From Apoderus coryli (taxonomy: Eukaryota > Arthropoda > Insecta > Coleoptera > Attelabidae): DNA of 64,000 bases. Each line of letters begins with the position of its first letter. Positions within the stretch are counted from its first letter, which is position 1. A model generated the notes under the pieces. The model worked only from the letters and a program-made list of their open reading frames with translations. It did not search any database and was not told the origin of the DNA. This document shows positions 36,626 to 47,993 of the stretch, piece after piece. Where the stretch lies: the NCBI GenBank assembly GCA_911728435.2, contig OU452201.1:28954001-29018000 (forward strand), in the 5' to 3' direction. A program made the translations under genes and the position numbers.

Positions 36626-36935
36626 TATAAGCTCTTCGTAAATGTTGGAAACTTGGGTCACACTGCCTGCCGATCACCACTGGTGATTTGTGGATCAACA
36701 AAACGGCCCGTCTGGTGAAAGCATGGTAGTGTGATACAAATTTCCCACATAACTGAAAGTCTTGTTACTTTATGTAACAAGCAATTCGTAAATAAAGCGT
36801 CCCGCTAGGGAATTCGGGCGCATCTAGTGTTGGCAATAGGATATAATGGAGTTACTTCCGGTCATTGTTTGTGAACTGTGTTTCACCGGGCATATTGCAT
36901 GCTGACGCTAGATGTCGCCAAAAACATCTGTTTGA
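36626..36935 (+). mobile_element. Hammerhead-bearing repeat, copy 2, ribozyme core broken
   Basis: Same order of blocks as 10628-10933, including the final 'cgctagatgtcgcc'. The ribozyme (36644-36748) is damaged: CTGATGA reads CTGGTGA (36680-36686), stem II starts ATTTG instead of GTTG-type pairing, and GAAA reads AAAA. The outer stem still pairs. It should not cleave. Confidence 0.75.
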
Positions 36936-36959
36936 ACTTTTTCCAAACACTGTTTAGCA

Positions 36960-37165
36960 CAGTTTAATATATAGTTACTTCACTGATGTGTAATATATAG
37001 TTTCTTCACCGATGTGATACGATTGTCGGCACCTTTGTTATCTCTGTCTTAAAAGCAATTCGCCGCCGCTTAAAGTTATAGTATATATAGATATAGCACA
37101 TATAGTAGCGGGCCAGAATGTGGCTGGGATTGCGACGAGTCGTTGCCGTTTTTAGCGTCTACTGA
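36960..37165. repeat. Short dispersed repeat ('agcaattcgccg' family), copy 1
   Basis: Blocks 'atagttacttcac', 'aagcaattcgccg', 'tatatatagatatagca', 'tagtagcgggccaga' and 'gcgacgagtcg.tgccgtttt' recur in the same order at 41449-41640. No coding potential. From 37166 to 37589 nothing is recognised. Confidence 0.72.
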
Positions 37166-37589
37166 CTGAGGGAATATTTCCAGGAATTTCATCAATTCCG
37201 GGAGATAATGACAAAGTAAGAACTTTTCACGCTTCACGGTAATAACTTTTATACTAAAACCACTATTTATTTTACTTTAATTTATATGTCACAACAGTGT
37301 TCGCTTTCGGCCGTTGACTGTTCAATTCATGACTGATTGTCTGTACCTCTTATACGTTGGCTATTTATCTGGTTTTCTCCTTTCTCGAACACTTCCAGTA
37401 AATAGTCGTTTGTTCTACAACATTCTGGTGCGCGTACGTCCTTTCCAGATCTATACGGTAAGCGAGGCACATTCTACCAAATTAACACAGCGCTGCTCCG
37501 GACGAGGCATAGCAGAGTGTACAGTCGCGAGCTTCCGAGAACGATTACATCTGATTACAATAGTATAGCTTACGCGGTATTGCCGGATG

Positions 37590-38535
37590 TATTTTATTTT
37601 ATTTATTTTTATTTATTGTCATTACATGTCATTACCAAAAAAGGTTTACACAAGTCATATTAAATACTAAACATAAAAATGTATATAACTTAATCAAAAC
37701 AGAAAGTCAGTGCCGAGGAATTCATCAATGGAGTAAAAAGCCTGGTCAATTAAGTAGTTTTTTGAACATTGCAAGGCTCAGTGTTTTCAAACTATCTGGC
37801 AAATGATTATAGCATGTGGGACCATAATAATTTACAGAATTTCTGCTTCTACCCAACCTCATATATTCAGGAAGAATGTCATTTTTGTTTCTGGTATTGT
37901 GGTTGTGAACTTCATCATGCTTTACGTACAGATTGTAATTATTTTTCACATACATAATTGAATTGTAGATATAGAGACACGGGAGTGTAATTATTTTACA
38001 TTCTTTAAATTTAGGTCTGACATCCTCTCTAAACTTTAAATCTGTCATTATTCGAACCACTCGTCTTTGGATTGCGTATACCCGACTAGCATGATAAGAG
38101 TGTCCCCAAATTGACAAATCATATGAAGTCACACTGTAAAAAAGGCCATAATATGCTGATTTCAAAACTAATGTTTTTAATGAGTTATTAAAAGAGACTT
38201 CACCCTTCAAGCTTCGCAATATGAACTCAACCTTAGACAACTTGGCAATGGTAACCTCGACATGACTCGCCCAGGTTAGCTTTTGGTCCAAAGTGACACC
38301 CAAAAACTTTACCAGACCATCAGAAAGAGCAACATCCGTCTCACGTAATGTAAATATTTTAGTAGCTGTTTTAGTGGCGTTCATACAGAGTTTGTTAGCT
38401 GCAAACCAGTCAGCAGCCCTCGACTGTAAATTAATCATACTTGAGGCTAGCTAGATGTTCTAGAACATCACTCGACAATAGTTGAATCGTCTGCAAACAA
38501 TGTCAGGTCAGAGCATGGCAGATGTAGCGGTAAAT
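37590..38535 (-). pseudogene. Jockey/CR1-like LINE, 3' half of RT and 3' end
   Basis: A 230-codon minus-strand frame (37746-38438) holds the RT C-terminus: 'AADWFAANKLCMNATKT', 'VKFLGVTLDQKLTWASHVE', 'KSAYYGLFYSVTSYDLSIWG' and 'IYNSIMYVKNN', and near the end 'GPTCYNHLPDSL'. A frameshift separates it from 'LFADDSTIVE' (about 38470-38500), the YxDD box. The 3' end has a TTTA-rich tail at about 37590-37615. The copy is truncated at the 5' side. The 230-codon frame suggests fairly recent insertion. Confidence 0.87.
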
Positions 38536-38559
38536 AATTAAAATCAAAAACATTTATTT

Positions 38560-38722
38560 ATCTCTAAGAATAGGGGACATTTTAATATTCGTCAAAGTAT
38601 GTAATGTAACTAATAATTTGTAGCATGTTGTATTGTTTTTTAAGTTAATTGATGTTCCTGCTCAGTTAGTGGAGCAGCTGTACGAGCAGTGTATTCTTAA
38701 ATAAATAAATAAATAAATGCCA
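38560..38722 (+). mobile_element. LINE 3' UTR fragment with (TAAA)n tail
   Basis: Non-coding + strand sequence ending 'attcttaaataaataaata' at about 38693-38716, typical of the 3' end of a jockey-like element. Only the tail is present, directly abutting the opposite-strand LINE. Confidence 0.5.
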
Positions 38723-41210
38723 TTGAAATAAAACAAAATCTAGTAGTGTTCTGTATAAATTCTATATTTTTAAACGTTATAAGATATGAGTATTAAATAT
38801 TATAACTTTCGTTTTGTGATAAAAGATAAATTTATTATTATAATAAACTTTTTTGGAATGTTATATTTTTACACAGTACCTATAGAGAGTCTATAAACGA
38901 AGATTTGGATAGTGAACTAATTAATAAATTATATGTTTATTTATTGAATTATTAACTCCAGTTCTTTTAATTACAATAGTTTCAATATATTTGTGGAAGC
39001 CACGTATATAAATTAGAATAATTATATTATGCATTAACTAGTTTTATTTTATCTTATATTTACAGTGTATTTGTATATATTCAAAATACTTTATACTAAT
39101 TTAGTTTCTAAACGCAGTCGTGCAATTAAATTGTGTTGAAGCTAAGTTTAAGTAGCTGCTTTAGATTTACATATTTGCATAAAATATCAGGTATCAATTT
39201 TTTTACACATATTTGTATAAAATAAATATTTTCTGAAATTGACCTAAGTATAAATATGAAACACAATTATTCAAAAGAAAAATCACAAATCAGTACGATC
39301 CTGGTGTGTTAAGAGTAATATCGATTAATCACGATTTACCTATTAATTTTCAGGATTCTGTGCAATCCGAACGCAACAAACGAAAACAACCAATTATGCA
39401 TTACACATAAAAATCAAAGGAAAAGTCTACAGAGTGTCACACGACCTAGAGTTTTAATTTGTAAACTTCCGTGACAGTATTTTAAAATAATATTGCCAGA
39501 TTATACATGAAACATCTGCGGTTTTTAAAGATTTGTCAAAATTGATAATATATAAACCTTTATTTATAATAATTATTAATGTTCCCTGTAAAGAACGGTC
39601 AATTTATCCGCTTCTGTAAGATATTTTGCGATTTAATAGGATTGTAAACCATAAGAAATGAGTGCTTGTATTGTGTAGTTTTCGAAATATTCGCATTTTA
39701 ACCTTTATCGATATCTATGCAGTATAAAATGTCAGCATTGATTATGTGTTATAATAAGTAAACTAGTTAGTAGTAGCTAGAATTAAAATTACGATTCACG
39801 CACCATTTTTAAATTTCTATGCAGTAACAAAAGATCGCATTTGCGTCTAAACACGCCAATAGTTCCAAAATTAGTGAAAATCGATAACGGCGTTTAAAAA
39901 TTATTCGGGAAAATCGATATTAATTTGAAAACTTTAGCTCCCTGTAGCGGCAAAACGAAGCAACATTGGATATAGGTGGCGCTGTACAGTCATTTCATGG
40001 ACACCCTGTATAAAAGATAAAACTAGAAAAAGTGCGAGTCGAAATTGAAATACCGGGTACAGTAATAAAATCGGATTTATCAGGACCGTACTGACATAAC
40101 ATTTTTCTTATGGAGAACACAATTTTCTACACAACTGCATAACATGGCCACTCGAAATAATTTCTATAAAAGTTAAGTACATATTTTTTTTAAATTAAAA
40201 TTTCATACCTACAAGGTAAATGACTAAAACAAAATACCTATTACAATAGTAATAGATATTTGCAATGAGATTGCAAAAAATAAATGCAGACATATATGGA
40301 ATGTATTTCTACACACAGTCTTTTATATATTTTGTTTTGTTTAGAGAACACACATACACACACATGTTTTTCGGAAAAAGAAAAGTGGTAATCAACAATA
40401 GCATTAAATAAATAAATTATGAATGAAAGAAATTGCACAAAATAATGACTATTTTATTATCACTTTTAACGTGTTTTTAAAATTCTTAATAGTATTGAAT
40501 GCAGGCACTATGGATTGTGTTCATTATTATTTATTATATTAAAGGTTTTGACTGTGTCTTAGCAAATTGAGCATTGTTATTTAAGATGGATTTAGTCAAC
40601 AGTTATCAGGTGCTACCATAGGTGAACCTAAAATTTTGTAGCTAATATAACAAAAAATCCGCTATAACTTCGCTAGACTTCTATACAAACCTTTGAAGTC
40701 GATGAATAACCTAAAAAATACCTATTTCACATTCTAAACCTTTTGCATGATAATAATTCGCGTAAAAGATTATAAAATTGACGTGCAGGCTTAGTCGGCA
40801 CAAAGTTGTGTGGCGAAACCCGATATATTTACTATTTTAAGTTCTTGTATGTTCAGATTACCAGTATCGTTCAATAAGGAAAATATATAAAAACCAATTC
40901 TACACAATCTCGTCCCTTATCCAAGCGTATCTCCAACGGCAATAAGGCATCTAAAAATTAAGATATCTTATGTTTCAAATGAGGTTGTTTTTCCTTGATT
41001 CTTCCTTATTTTAGCAATAATGACGCATAATACTCCACCTTGTGATTGTATTTCCTTTTTCCAACAAACTGGTGGAGAATATTCTGCATGCATCCCAAAA
41101 ACGCATAACCATCTCCTTGTCGACCGACGTAACCCTCATCTTTTCTGAAGCTTCAATAAACCCATTGTTTTGACTGTTCCTTTGTCTCTGGAGTGTAGTA
41201 GTGTATATAC
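38723..41210. other. Intergenic, no gene recognised
   Basis: AT-rich. A 'atggacaccctgtataaaag' element terminus lies near 40000. No coding, RNA gene or repeat partner was seen. Confidence 0.45.
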
Positions 41211-42154
41211 ACTGTCTCCAAGATAAGAATGGGATAACATTGGAATCTTGGAAATGGTAGGAGTTACAATGTTAAATTAGAGAAAAGTTGTACAATTTAA
41301 ACACCTTTTAAATGGTGTTTTCAAAAGTAAACTAACTATAGCCGTTTTCGAGAATTTATTTATTTCTGACATTATTTTTACAGATATAAAAAAAGGAACT
41401 TTTGAGGAGAAAAAGATAGCGTTTACAAATTTTCACGACGACGTCACAGTTAAAATAATATACAGTTACTTCACCTCGTGTAGGCACGTCTGATGTCCAT
41501 GGATACAAAGCAATTCGCCGCGCTTATAGTTATAGTATCTTATAGTATATATAGATATAGCATATATATAGTAGCGGGCCAGAAATGAGCTGGGAATGCG
41601 ACGAGTCGATGCCGTTTTCAGCGGTGCAAAACCATCATCAACTTGGTTTTTTTAAATACGGCTCTGGATTTTTTATTGTTAAATTTAAAGCCATTTTCAA
41701 TTCAAAAATAGGTGGTATATCACACGTACTGGTTTAAACAAGTTTTCAGTCTTTTTAGCTACTATCTTAAATTATTCAAGAAAAATCGCCATAGTTTGGC
41801 ACTTATTTTGCGTTAAACATTCATCTGAAAAAGTTGTTTTTTTAAAAACTTCAATAAGCACAAAAATTTCAACTAAATTGAAAAAACCGCGTACAGAATA
41901 AAATGTTGTACTGAGACATAAATACATTGCCAAATAATAATAAATAATTGTGAGTAACGACGAAAGAATGTTTTTGCAAAACCTACTACTTTGCATTCAG
42001 TCAGTTCAGTGCCAAACTATGGCGATTTTTTTTTTGAATAATTTTAAATAACAGCTAAAAACACTGAAAACTTGTTTCAACCATTAACAGACATTGTAAC
42101 TCCTACCGCTTTCCAGATTCCAATGCTATCCCATTCTTATCTTGGACACAGTGT
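41211..42154. mobile_element. Foldback family FB-1, copy with a nested insertion
   Basis: Starts 'ctccaagataagaatgggat' and ends 'cccattcttatcttggacac'. Both halves are present. The 'gacgtc' next to the family's 'gaaaaaccatcatcaac' block is split by 41449-41640, a copy of the repeat at 36960-37165. Confidence 0.85.
41449..41640. repeat. Short dispersed repeat ('agcaattcgccg' family), copy 2, nested in FB-1
   Basis: Same ordered blocks as 36960-37165. The insertion point is clear because other FB-1 copies are continuous there, so this family is mobile and younger than this FB-1 copy. Confidence 0.78.
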
Positions 42155-42350
42155 ATAATAGATCTTCATGTATTCACAACAAATCAGATTGGGGGAAATG
42201 CGTTTAACGTGAAAAAGGCATACCAGGATTAGCTCAAATAACAGCATGGCTTTATCGGTTTTATGATTATTGAAGCATTTTTGTATTGAATATCAACAGT
42301 TAACAAATGTAACCAAATTTTCTTCCTTTGAGATCGATATGCTCCAACTA

Positions 42351-42970
42351 AAGGGTTTTCCAATAAGAGGTGTTATTTTGAATAGCCCGCTATTTCGGTA
42401 TATGTCACTTTTGGAGCTGTCATTTTTTGACATTTGACAAGTAGAAACTACGCCATTAATAAAAATGGAACGATACACGCTTCCACAGCGCATTGAAGTT
42501 ATTAAAATGATTTTTTATGGCTGGAATTGGATGGTATTGATCTGGACAACGTTTACTTTCAACAAGACGGCGCTACGTGCCGCACAAGCAACGAAACCAT
42601 TGATCTTTTACGGAAAAAGTTTCCGGACCGTGTTATCTCTCGAAGAGGTGATCACAATTGGCCACCGAGATCTTGCGATTTAACACCTTGCAACTTCTTT
42701 CCACGTGAAAGAGAAGGTCTACGCCACGCCCAGCGTCGATTCCAGACCTCAAAGATGGAATTCGTGAGGCTATCGAGGACATAGGGCAGCCACTTTGCGA
42801 TTTGGTTATGGAAAATTTCATGAAAAGGATTTGGTCCTGTAGGCGTGGTCGTTTTGGTCATTTGGATGATGTTATTCCTCTTTATAATGAAATAACCATC
42901 CGATCATTTATCTCAAAAAATGGCATTTTCCTTTGAATATCAAAATAACACCTCTTATTGGAAAACCCTT
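42351..42970 (+). mobile_element. Tc1/mariner element, internal-deletion derivative with perfect 31-bp TIRs
   Basis: Bases 42351-42381 (AAGGGTTTTCCAATAAGAGG...) are the exact reverse complement of 42940-42970, flanked by TA on both sides (42349-42350 and 42971-42972), the family's target site. The transposase starts at 42465 with 'MERYTLPQRIEVIKMI', then jumps to the C-terminal third in another frame: 'DNVYFQQDGATCRTSNET' (second catalytic Asp), 'DRVISRRGDHNWPPRSCDLT' (third Asp) and 'LVMENFMKRIWSCRR'. The first catalytic Asp and most of the DNA-binding domain are deleted, so it makes no active enzyme. Intact ends could still be moved in trans. Confidence 0.93.
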
Positions 42971-43439
42971 TATATATCGAACGGCATATAATAATTTATA
43001 GACATTCCACAGATTCAAAAGAGGTTGTGGCGTTCAACATCTACCAACAAAAATGTTCACTCTGATATTCAAAGAAATCTGCCTTGGCCATGGGTTAAAT
43101 GTTACGTTTACTTCTTGCCAGTGTGATGACAAATATTTTCGTGTCAGAATCTTTGCCCGAGGAGTGGACGCAATCCATTGTCATACATTATAGGATAAAA
43201 AATGTTTCCGAGGTGAAAAGTGGTATATTCTCATTAAAATGATTAATATATTACAACGTACAAATTTTTAAAAATGTTACTCATTTACATTTTCGAAAAG
43301 CGACTAAAAAATTTAAAAAAAAATCTAAATTCACTTTCTTTCCCTAAAAATTAAAACTGGTATTATTAAAAATTATTGGTAAATAAATTAATGAAAGTCT
43401 ATTGAGTCTAAAAACAATTTTGACAAATTAAAATTTGAG
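42971..43439. other. Intergenic, nothing recognised
   Basis: AT-rich, no coding signal. Confidence 0.45.
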
Positions 43440-43785
43440 AGAGAGATGTTTTTGGCGACACCTAGCGTGAACAGGCAATATGCCGGGTGAAACACAGTTC
43501 ACAAACGATGGCCGGACAAGAAGTAACAACTCCATTATATCCTATTGCCAACACTAGATGCGCCCGAATCCCCTAGCAGGGAGGCTTTATTTAAGAATTG
43601 CTTGTTACATAAAGCAACAAGACTTTAAGTTATGTTGGAAATTTGTTTCACACTGCCTGACGATCACCACTGATGAGTCGTGGATTGACGAAACGGCCGT
43701 CTGGTGAAAGCATGGTAGTGTGAAACAAATTTCCAACATAACTTAAAGTCTTGTTGCTTTATGTAACAAGCAATTCTTAATTAAA
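43440..43785. mobile_element. Hammerhead-bearing repeat, copy 3: inverted unit joined head-to-head to a second unit
   Basis: 43440-43656 is the family unit in reverse (starts gagagagatgtttttggcga, 'cctagcgtgaacaggcaata'). 43657-43785 continues as a forward unit with the ribozyme. The junction makes a hairpin whose arms, 43591-43657 and 43714-43780, pair over 67 nt with a single G-T wobble. Confidence 0.82.
43657..43714 (+). ncRNA. Hammerhead ribozyme, type I, intact core, at the tip of a 67-nt stem
   Basis: CTGATGA at 43670-43676, stem II GTCG/TGAC (one G-U pair) around TGGAT, GAAA at 43690-43693, minimal stem III around GGCC, and GTC ending at 43701 as cleavage site. Stem I is TCACCA with TGGTGA, then an internal loop, then the 67-nt perfect arms outside. 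All core bases agree with the hammerhead consensus. Confidence 0.87.
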
Positions 43786-44221
43786 ATTTAGTAGCATCTC
43801 CTAAAATCTTTCACAAATAGTGGTCCTCATTTTTGGTCAGCATGGGTGCAGAAAAATTTTTGTGTTTAATCTCTTTTCGTTTCCTACACATTTTTCTTTT
43901 AATTCGCAACGGGTTGGAAACGCTGCGGCTGCATTATTTTTGTATTTTTTTAAATCATGTTTCATAAATACTGCCTTTTGCCATTGGGGGGAGATTTTAA
44001 ACTGATTGAATCAGATTTCTTTCAAGTATAAACCGAAAATGCAATTAAATACACAGGATGTGATTTAAAGAACAATTGATTTTAAAGCACACTGTAAATA
44101 TATTTTTTTTAAATATACCCCTACAAAATGTTATTGCAACAAACAAATTGTAGTTAGTTTTGCCATACAACTCTGTGACCGCCATTGTAATTTAGCCTAT
44201 TCTCCTGAAATATTTTTTTAA
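43786..44221. other. Intergenic, nothing recognised
   Basis: No coding or repeat signal. The last base borders the SINE target duplication, which starts at 44222. Confidence 0.45.
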
Positions 44222-44234
44222 CCACAAATAAGTT

Positions 44235-44500
44235 GTTGTTGTTTGTTTCGCCTCTACACTAGGTAATACAGCCATCTTTGTAATTCTTGGACCTACAGTT
44301 TAGCGTGGAATCCGAACCACGGTCCTCGACCGCCAGATGCCAGCACCCACGACTATATAGTCAAGAACTACTTAGCATAGGCAAGTCTACCGACTCGACC
44401 GGGAGGGCCGTCCACCCATCCAACCACCATCCACGCGACTAGGTACTGTAATACCATAATCCTGTCGATGCGCGCTTGCACATGTGGGCATCTCCCGGCC
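44235..44500 (-). mobile_element. SINE, longest copy (266 bp) with 13-bp target-site duplication
   Basis: Bounded by CCACAAATAAGTT at 44222-44234 and 44501-44513. On the minus strand it begins GGCCGGGAGATGCCCACATG, carries the B-box-like GGTTCGGATTCC (44307-44318 on the + strand), and ends in a (CAA/CAAA)n tail next to 44235. It is near identical to 12000-12175 over their shared part. Confidence 0.87.
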
Positions 44501-44513
44501 CCACAAATAAGTT

Positions 44514-45558
44514 CATGCATATTAACTTACTATAACCAAATAAATAACAACTAGTCAATTTGCTATAAAAAATAGTGTTTTTGCACAAATAATGCGCTAC
44601 AAATAGTTGAGCATTTTCATTAATACGATTTATGTCTTGACTTATCACACGGTTATAAAAAATAGTGAAGAATAAGAAATGAAGCTACTAAAATTATGAA
44701 TTCCAAAGAAGCTTTTCCAAAGAAATTTTATTAATTTTCTACCTAATAAATACTGAATGATTAAGTCTTTTTATTTTTGTCAAATTTAGTTACCAAAGAC
44801 AATAGTTAATGTCATTTAATTTATTTATTTTAAATACAAAGTTAATTAATTAGTACTTTCGCTTTGAAAGTTTCAATATAAAAAATCTTACAATACAGAA
44901 GTTGATAATAGAAGAATAAATACAATTAATAAAATCAGACTAGTATCAATAATTTATATTATATTAATGTATAAAGTAATTAATATTTAATAAAATATAT
45001 TGCTTAATAAAATTTACAATTAAATAAAACGGCAATGATCGATATAAATGTGGATGTATAAATTCAGATTTACAGGTGATAGAAGAGACTACAAAAGAGA
45101 ATCCACAATTTCGTTATGAAATAGTCATAACGTCATAACTTTACATTAAAATCCACATTAAAACAATGATTTAATTTATATTTAAAACAAAAAAGTTTTA
45201 TTACTTCGTAATTCTATGATGACTTGTCTATAATAAGGTTCCAAATGTTTTTAGATACTTCAGGTATCTATTTAGAAAATATTGTTATGATTTAAGAGAT
45301 TTAAAATATAATTATTACTATACAGCCTCTTATATATATTATAATTTATTGGTGTTTTTGTTTTAAAATACAAGCCTTTCAAATTTGTCAAAGGAGAAAC
45401 TTAATAAGTTATAAAAAGTTATACGAAAATCTGATTAATCGATTATCGTGGATAAAAATGGCCGATAGTATCCAAGATAGAGTAGATGTACTGAAGAAGA
45501 ATAGTTTTCACTCGGAGATACATTTTGAGACACATGAAAATTCGACATACTATATATA
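44514..45558. other. Intergenic, nothing recognised
   Basis: Very AT-rich; no gene, RNA or repeat partner seen. Confidence 0.45.
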
Positions 45559-46145
45559 CAGGGTGTTTGGAAGGTCGATAGAAAGTCTTGGTGAGGTGAT
45601 AGGGCAGACCATGTAGAATCTTTTATGCCAAACATACCTTAGTACAAAGATTTACGGTTTTCGAGATATTCGGATTTTGAAATTTAAATCATAAATTTGT
45701 AAATGAAACAAAATAAACTATTGAAACATGCTTTATTGGTGTTCAAAGTGAGAATCATTGTTTCTTCTAATAAATGCTCGAGCACTACGTCTTACTTCGG
45801 TAATTGATGAGTGTGCTCTTGAGCATATTAAATTGATTTGTTTGTGGAGTTGACGAGTTTTATTTGAATCATTTATTTATTATTTGTTTGCAGTCAATTT
45901 GTTTTTGTGTGTGTTCTCCAAATAAAAAAAAAAAACACTTTTAGGTATTTAAAAACTATTTCATATAGCCTGTTGTTCTCTTAGTGATACCAGGAAAAAA
46001 CACATATTTTCATACTAAAAATCGAAAATCTCCAATAAGTCGAAAACCGTAGGACTGTGTACTAAGGTATGTTTGGCTTAAAAGATTCTAAATGGTCTGC
46101 CCTATCACCTCCTCAAGACTTTCTATCGACCTTCCACACACCTTG
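45559..46145. mobile_element. Inverted-repeat MITE, ~587 bp, arms ~130 bp
   Basis: The left arm (CAGGGTGTTTGGAAGGTCGA, 'tagaaagtcttg', 'gtgatagggcagacca', 'aggtatgtttgg' complement) is mirrored on the right, which ends 'tttctatcgaccttccacac'. The interior is AT-rich with no open frame of note. Confidence 0.85.
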
Positions 46146-46170
46146 CATATAGTCATAACTTTACGTTAAA

Positions 46171-47294
46171 CGGGTGTTTCATTAACAATGGGACAACCGT
46201 TAGCTGGAGATACTACGGGTCAAATAATGATGATTGACTCAAACTTGCCTGATCCATATCTTGATGGTTTAGGATATATAGGGTGATCAAAGTTATTATT
46301 TTATTTGGTTTTTTACCAGTATTATCGTGCTTCTTGGTCATCTACTTCAAAATTGGCAGCTTTATGTTTTTTTGGTATGAGAGAAATGAATATTTTAACT
46401 TGTTTTACGTTGCTCATAGGGGGCGCTATTTACTATGATAAATTATGTCATAACTTTTCACCCTGTATATCTAAGACTAAATAGGTTTTAAAAACTGAAA
46501 GAGCAGCCTTTTTTCATGAAAAGTTAATTCTTGTTCATTTTCGATATTTTAATCCGATTTCAATAAAAAAACCATTTAATGCCGATTATTTGCTTCCGGC
46601 GCTCTTTAATTTTCTTCAACAAAATTCATAGCTTCAAGGAGTACCACATAATTATGTGGTACGCCTTAAATTTAAAGGAAAATATGTGGTTTATGCAAGA
46701 CGGGGAACCAGTACATTGTGCTCGGCGTGAAAATTTACACATCTTTCCCCATCTTTAGATTGGTCGAGGGAGCGAATTTGCTTGGCGACCTAGAAGCTCC
46801 GCATTAAATACTCTGGATTTTTTGATTTGATCATGTCTACAAAGAAACTCTTGATTCGGCCGAGGAGTGTTTAAAATTAATGATTCTTACCTAGATTTAT
46901 TTCTTTGATAAAAATATAATCTGCATTAAATCGTTTTTTCTTGAAAGCGGATTAAAATATCGAAAATGAACAAGAATTATCTTTTCACGGAAAAAGGCTG
47001 CTCTTTCATATATTTAGCATTAGAATACAGGGGTTTTTCTCATGCCAAAAACATAAATCTGTCAATATTTTCCTCAATAATTGTTTACTCCAAGAAGATA
47101 CAAAAAATCTTATAACAGGAATCAAACACTTATATATTGAAGTTGATAGCCCAAGAAGCACCATAATACTGGTAAAACCAAATAAAAGAATATCTTTGAG
47201 CACCCTGTATTCACTAAACCATCAACATTTGGGTAAGGGTAAGTTTGGGCTAATCACCAGTGAACCGTTGCCCCATTGTTGATGAAACACCCTG
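46171..47294 (+). mobile_element. Tc1/mariner-type element with TIRs and decayed transposase
   Basis: Starts CGGGTGTTTCATTAACAATG and ends with the complement 'ttgttgatgaaacaccctg'. The arms stay similar for over 150 bp, including 'accagtattatcgtgcttct' / its mirror. The + strand at about 46680-46860 encodes a broken transposase segment: 'MWFMQDGEPVHCARR' (second Asp, normally FMQDGAPPH), 'IGRGSEFAWRPRSSALNTLDF' (third Asp region, mutated) and a stop. The inner 'cgatattttaatccg' / mirror suggests further palindromic growth. It is dead. Confidence 0.82.
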
Positions 47295-47549
47295 TACGTA
47301 TATTTTACTCAATTGCTATCTCCGTTAATTTGATCACACAATATAGTTTAAATTAGCAAAATTCTAGCATTTTTTCTGAATCGTCACATTTTGGTGCCAC
47401 AAATGACGTATGTCAATCCATTGTCAAAATTTTGACATTTGATTAATTATTTTAAATGGAACATCCTTTATTTTCTTTTCTTAATCGGTAGAGCGAGCTC
47501 ACACAAGATGTCGCAAAAACCATCTTGTTGTGTTTCAACTCTCGTATTA

Positions 47550-47725
47550 GTATAAGCTCTTCGTAAATGTTAGAGATTTGGATCACACTACCTGTCGATC
47601 ACCACTGATGAGTTGTGGATCAACGAAACGGCCCCTCTGGTGAAAGCATGGTGGTGTGGACCAAATTTCCAACATAACTGAAAGTCTTGTTACTTTATGT
47701 AACTAGCAATTCACAAATATATATT
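47550..47725 (+). mobile_element. Hammerhead-bearing repeat, copy 4 (ribozyme 47569-47674)
   Basis: Core CTGATGA (47605-47611), stem II GTTG/CAAC around TGGAT and GAAA (47625-47628) are intact. Stem III reads C...C instead of C...G and the cleavage triplet is CTC, still NUH. Just upstream (about 47510) is 'gatgtcgcaaaaaccatc', resembling the end of another unit, so the units may once have stood head to tail. Confidence 0.75.
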
Positions 47726-47730
47726 TATTG

Positions 47731-47993
47731 AGGTTATGTTCAGGAGTTTGCCAACAATATGGATTTTTGGCAGCTGTGGTAGGCTATCTATGACAGTGCT
47801 GATTTGTTTTTATCAAAGTTGCTATGGACATGAAAAAAAAAATACGTTTTCTGTTTGACAGTGACGTTTAAATTTTTTCATAATTTGAGATATTATTTAG
47901 TTAAAATGATATATTCTGAGATTCTGAGTTATAAAGATAGCCTATCACAGCTGCAAAAAATCCATATTGTTGGAAAACTCCTGAACATAACCT
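47731..47993. mobile_element. Small inverted-repeat element, 263 bp, ~58-bp arms
   Basis: Starts AGGTTATGTTCAGGAGTTTG and ends with the complement 'aaactcctgaacataacct'. The arms also share 'caatatggattttt' and 'agctgtg.taggctatc'. It is nested in the 47295-48194 element next to the ribozyme repeat. Confidence 0.85.

Noticed and set aside
39340..39410. Possible terminal exon after an AG (DSVQSERNKRK...)
   Set aside because: Too short, with no matching upstream exon or homology.
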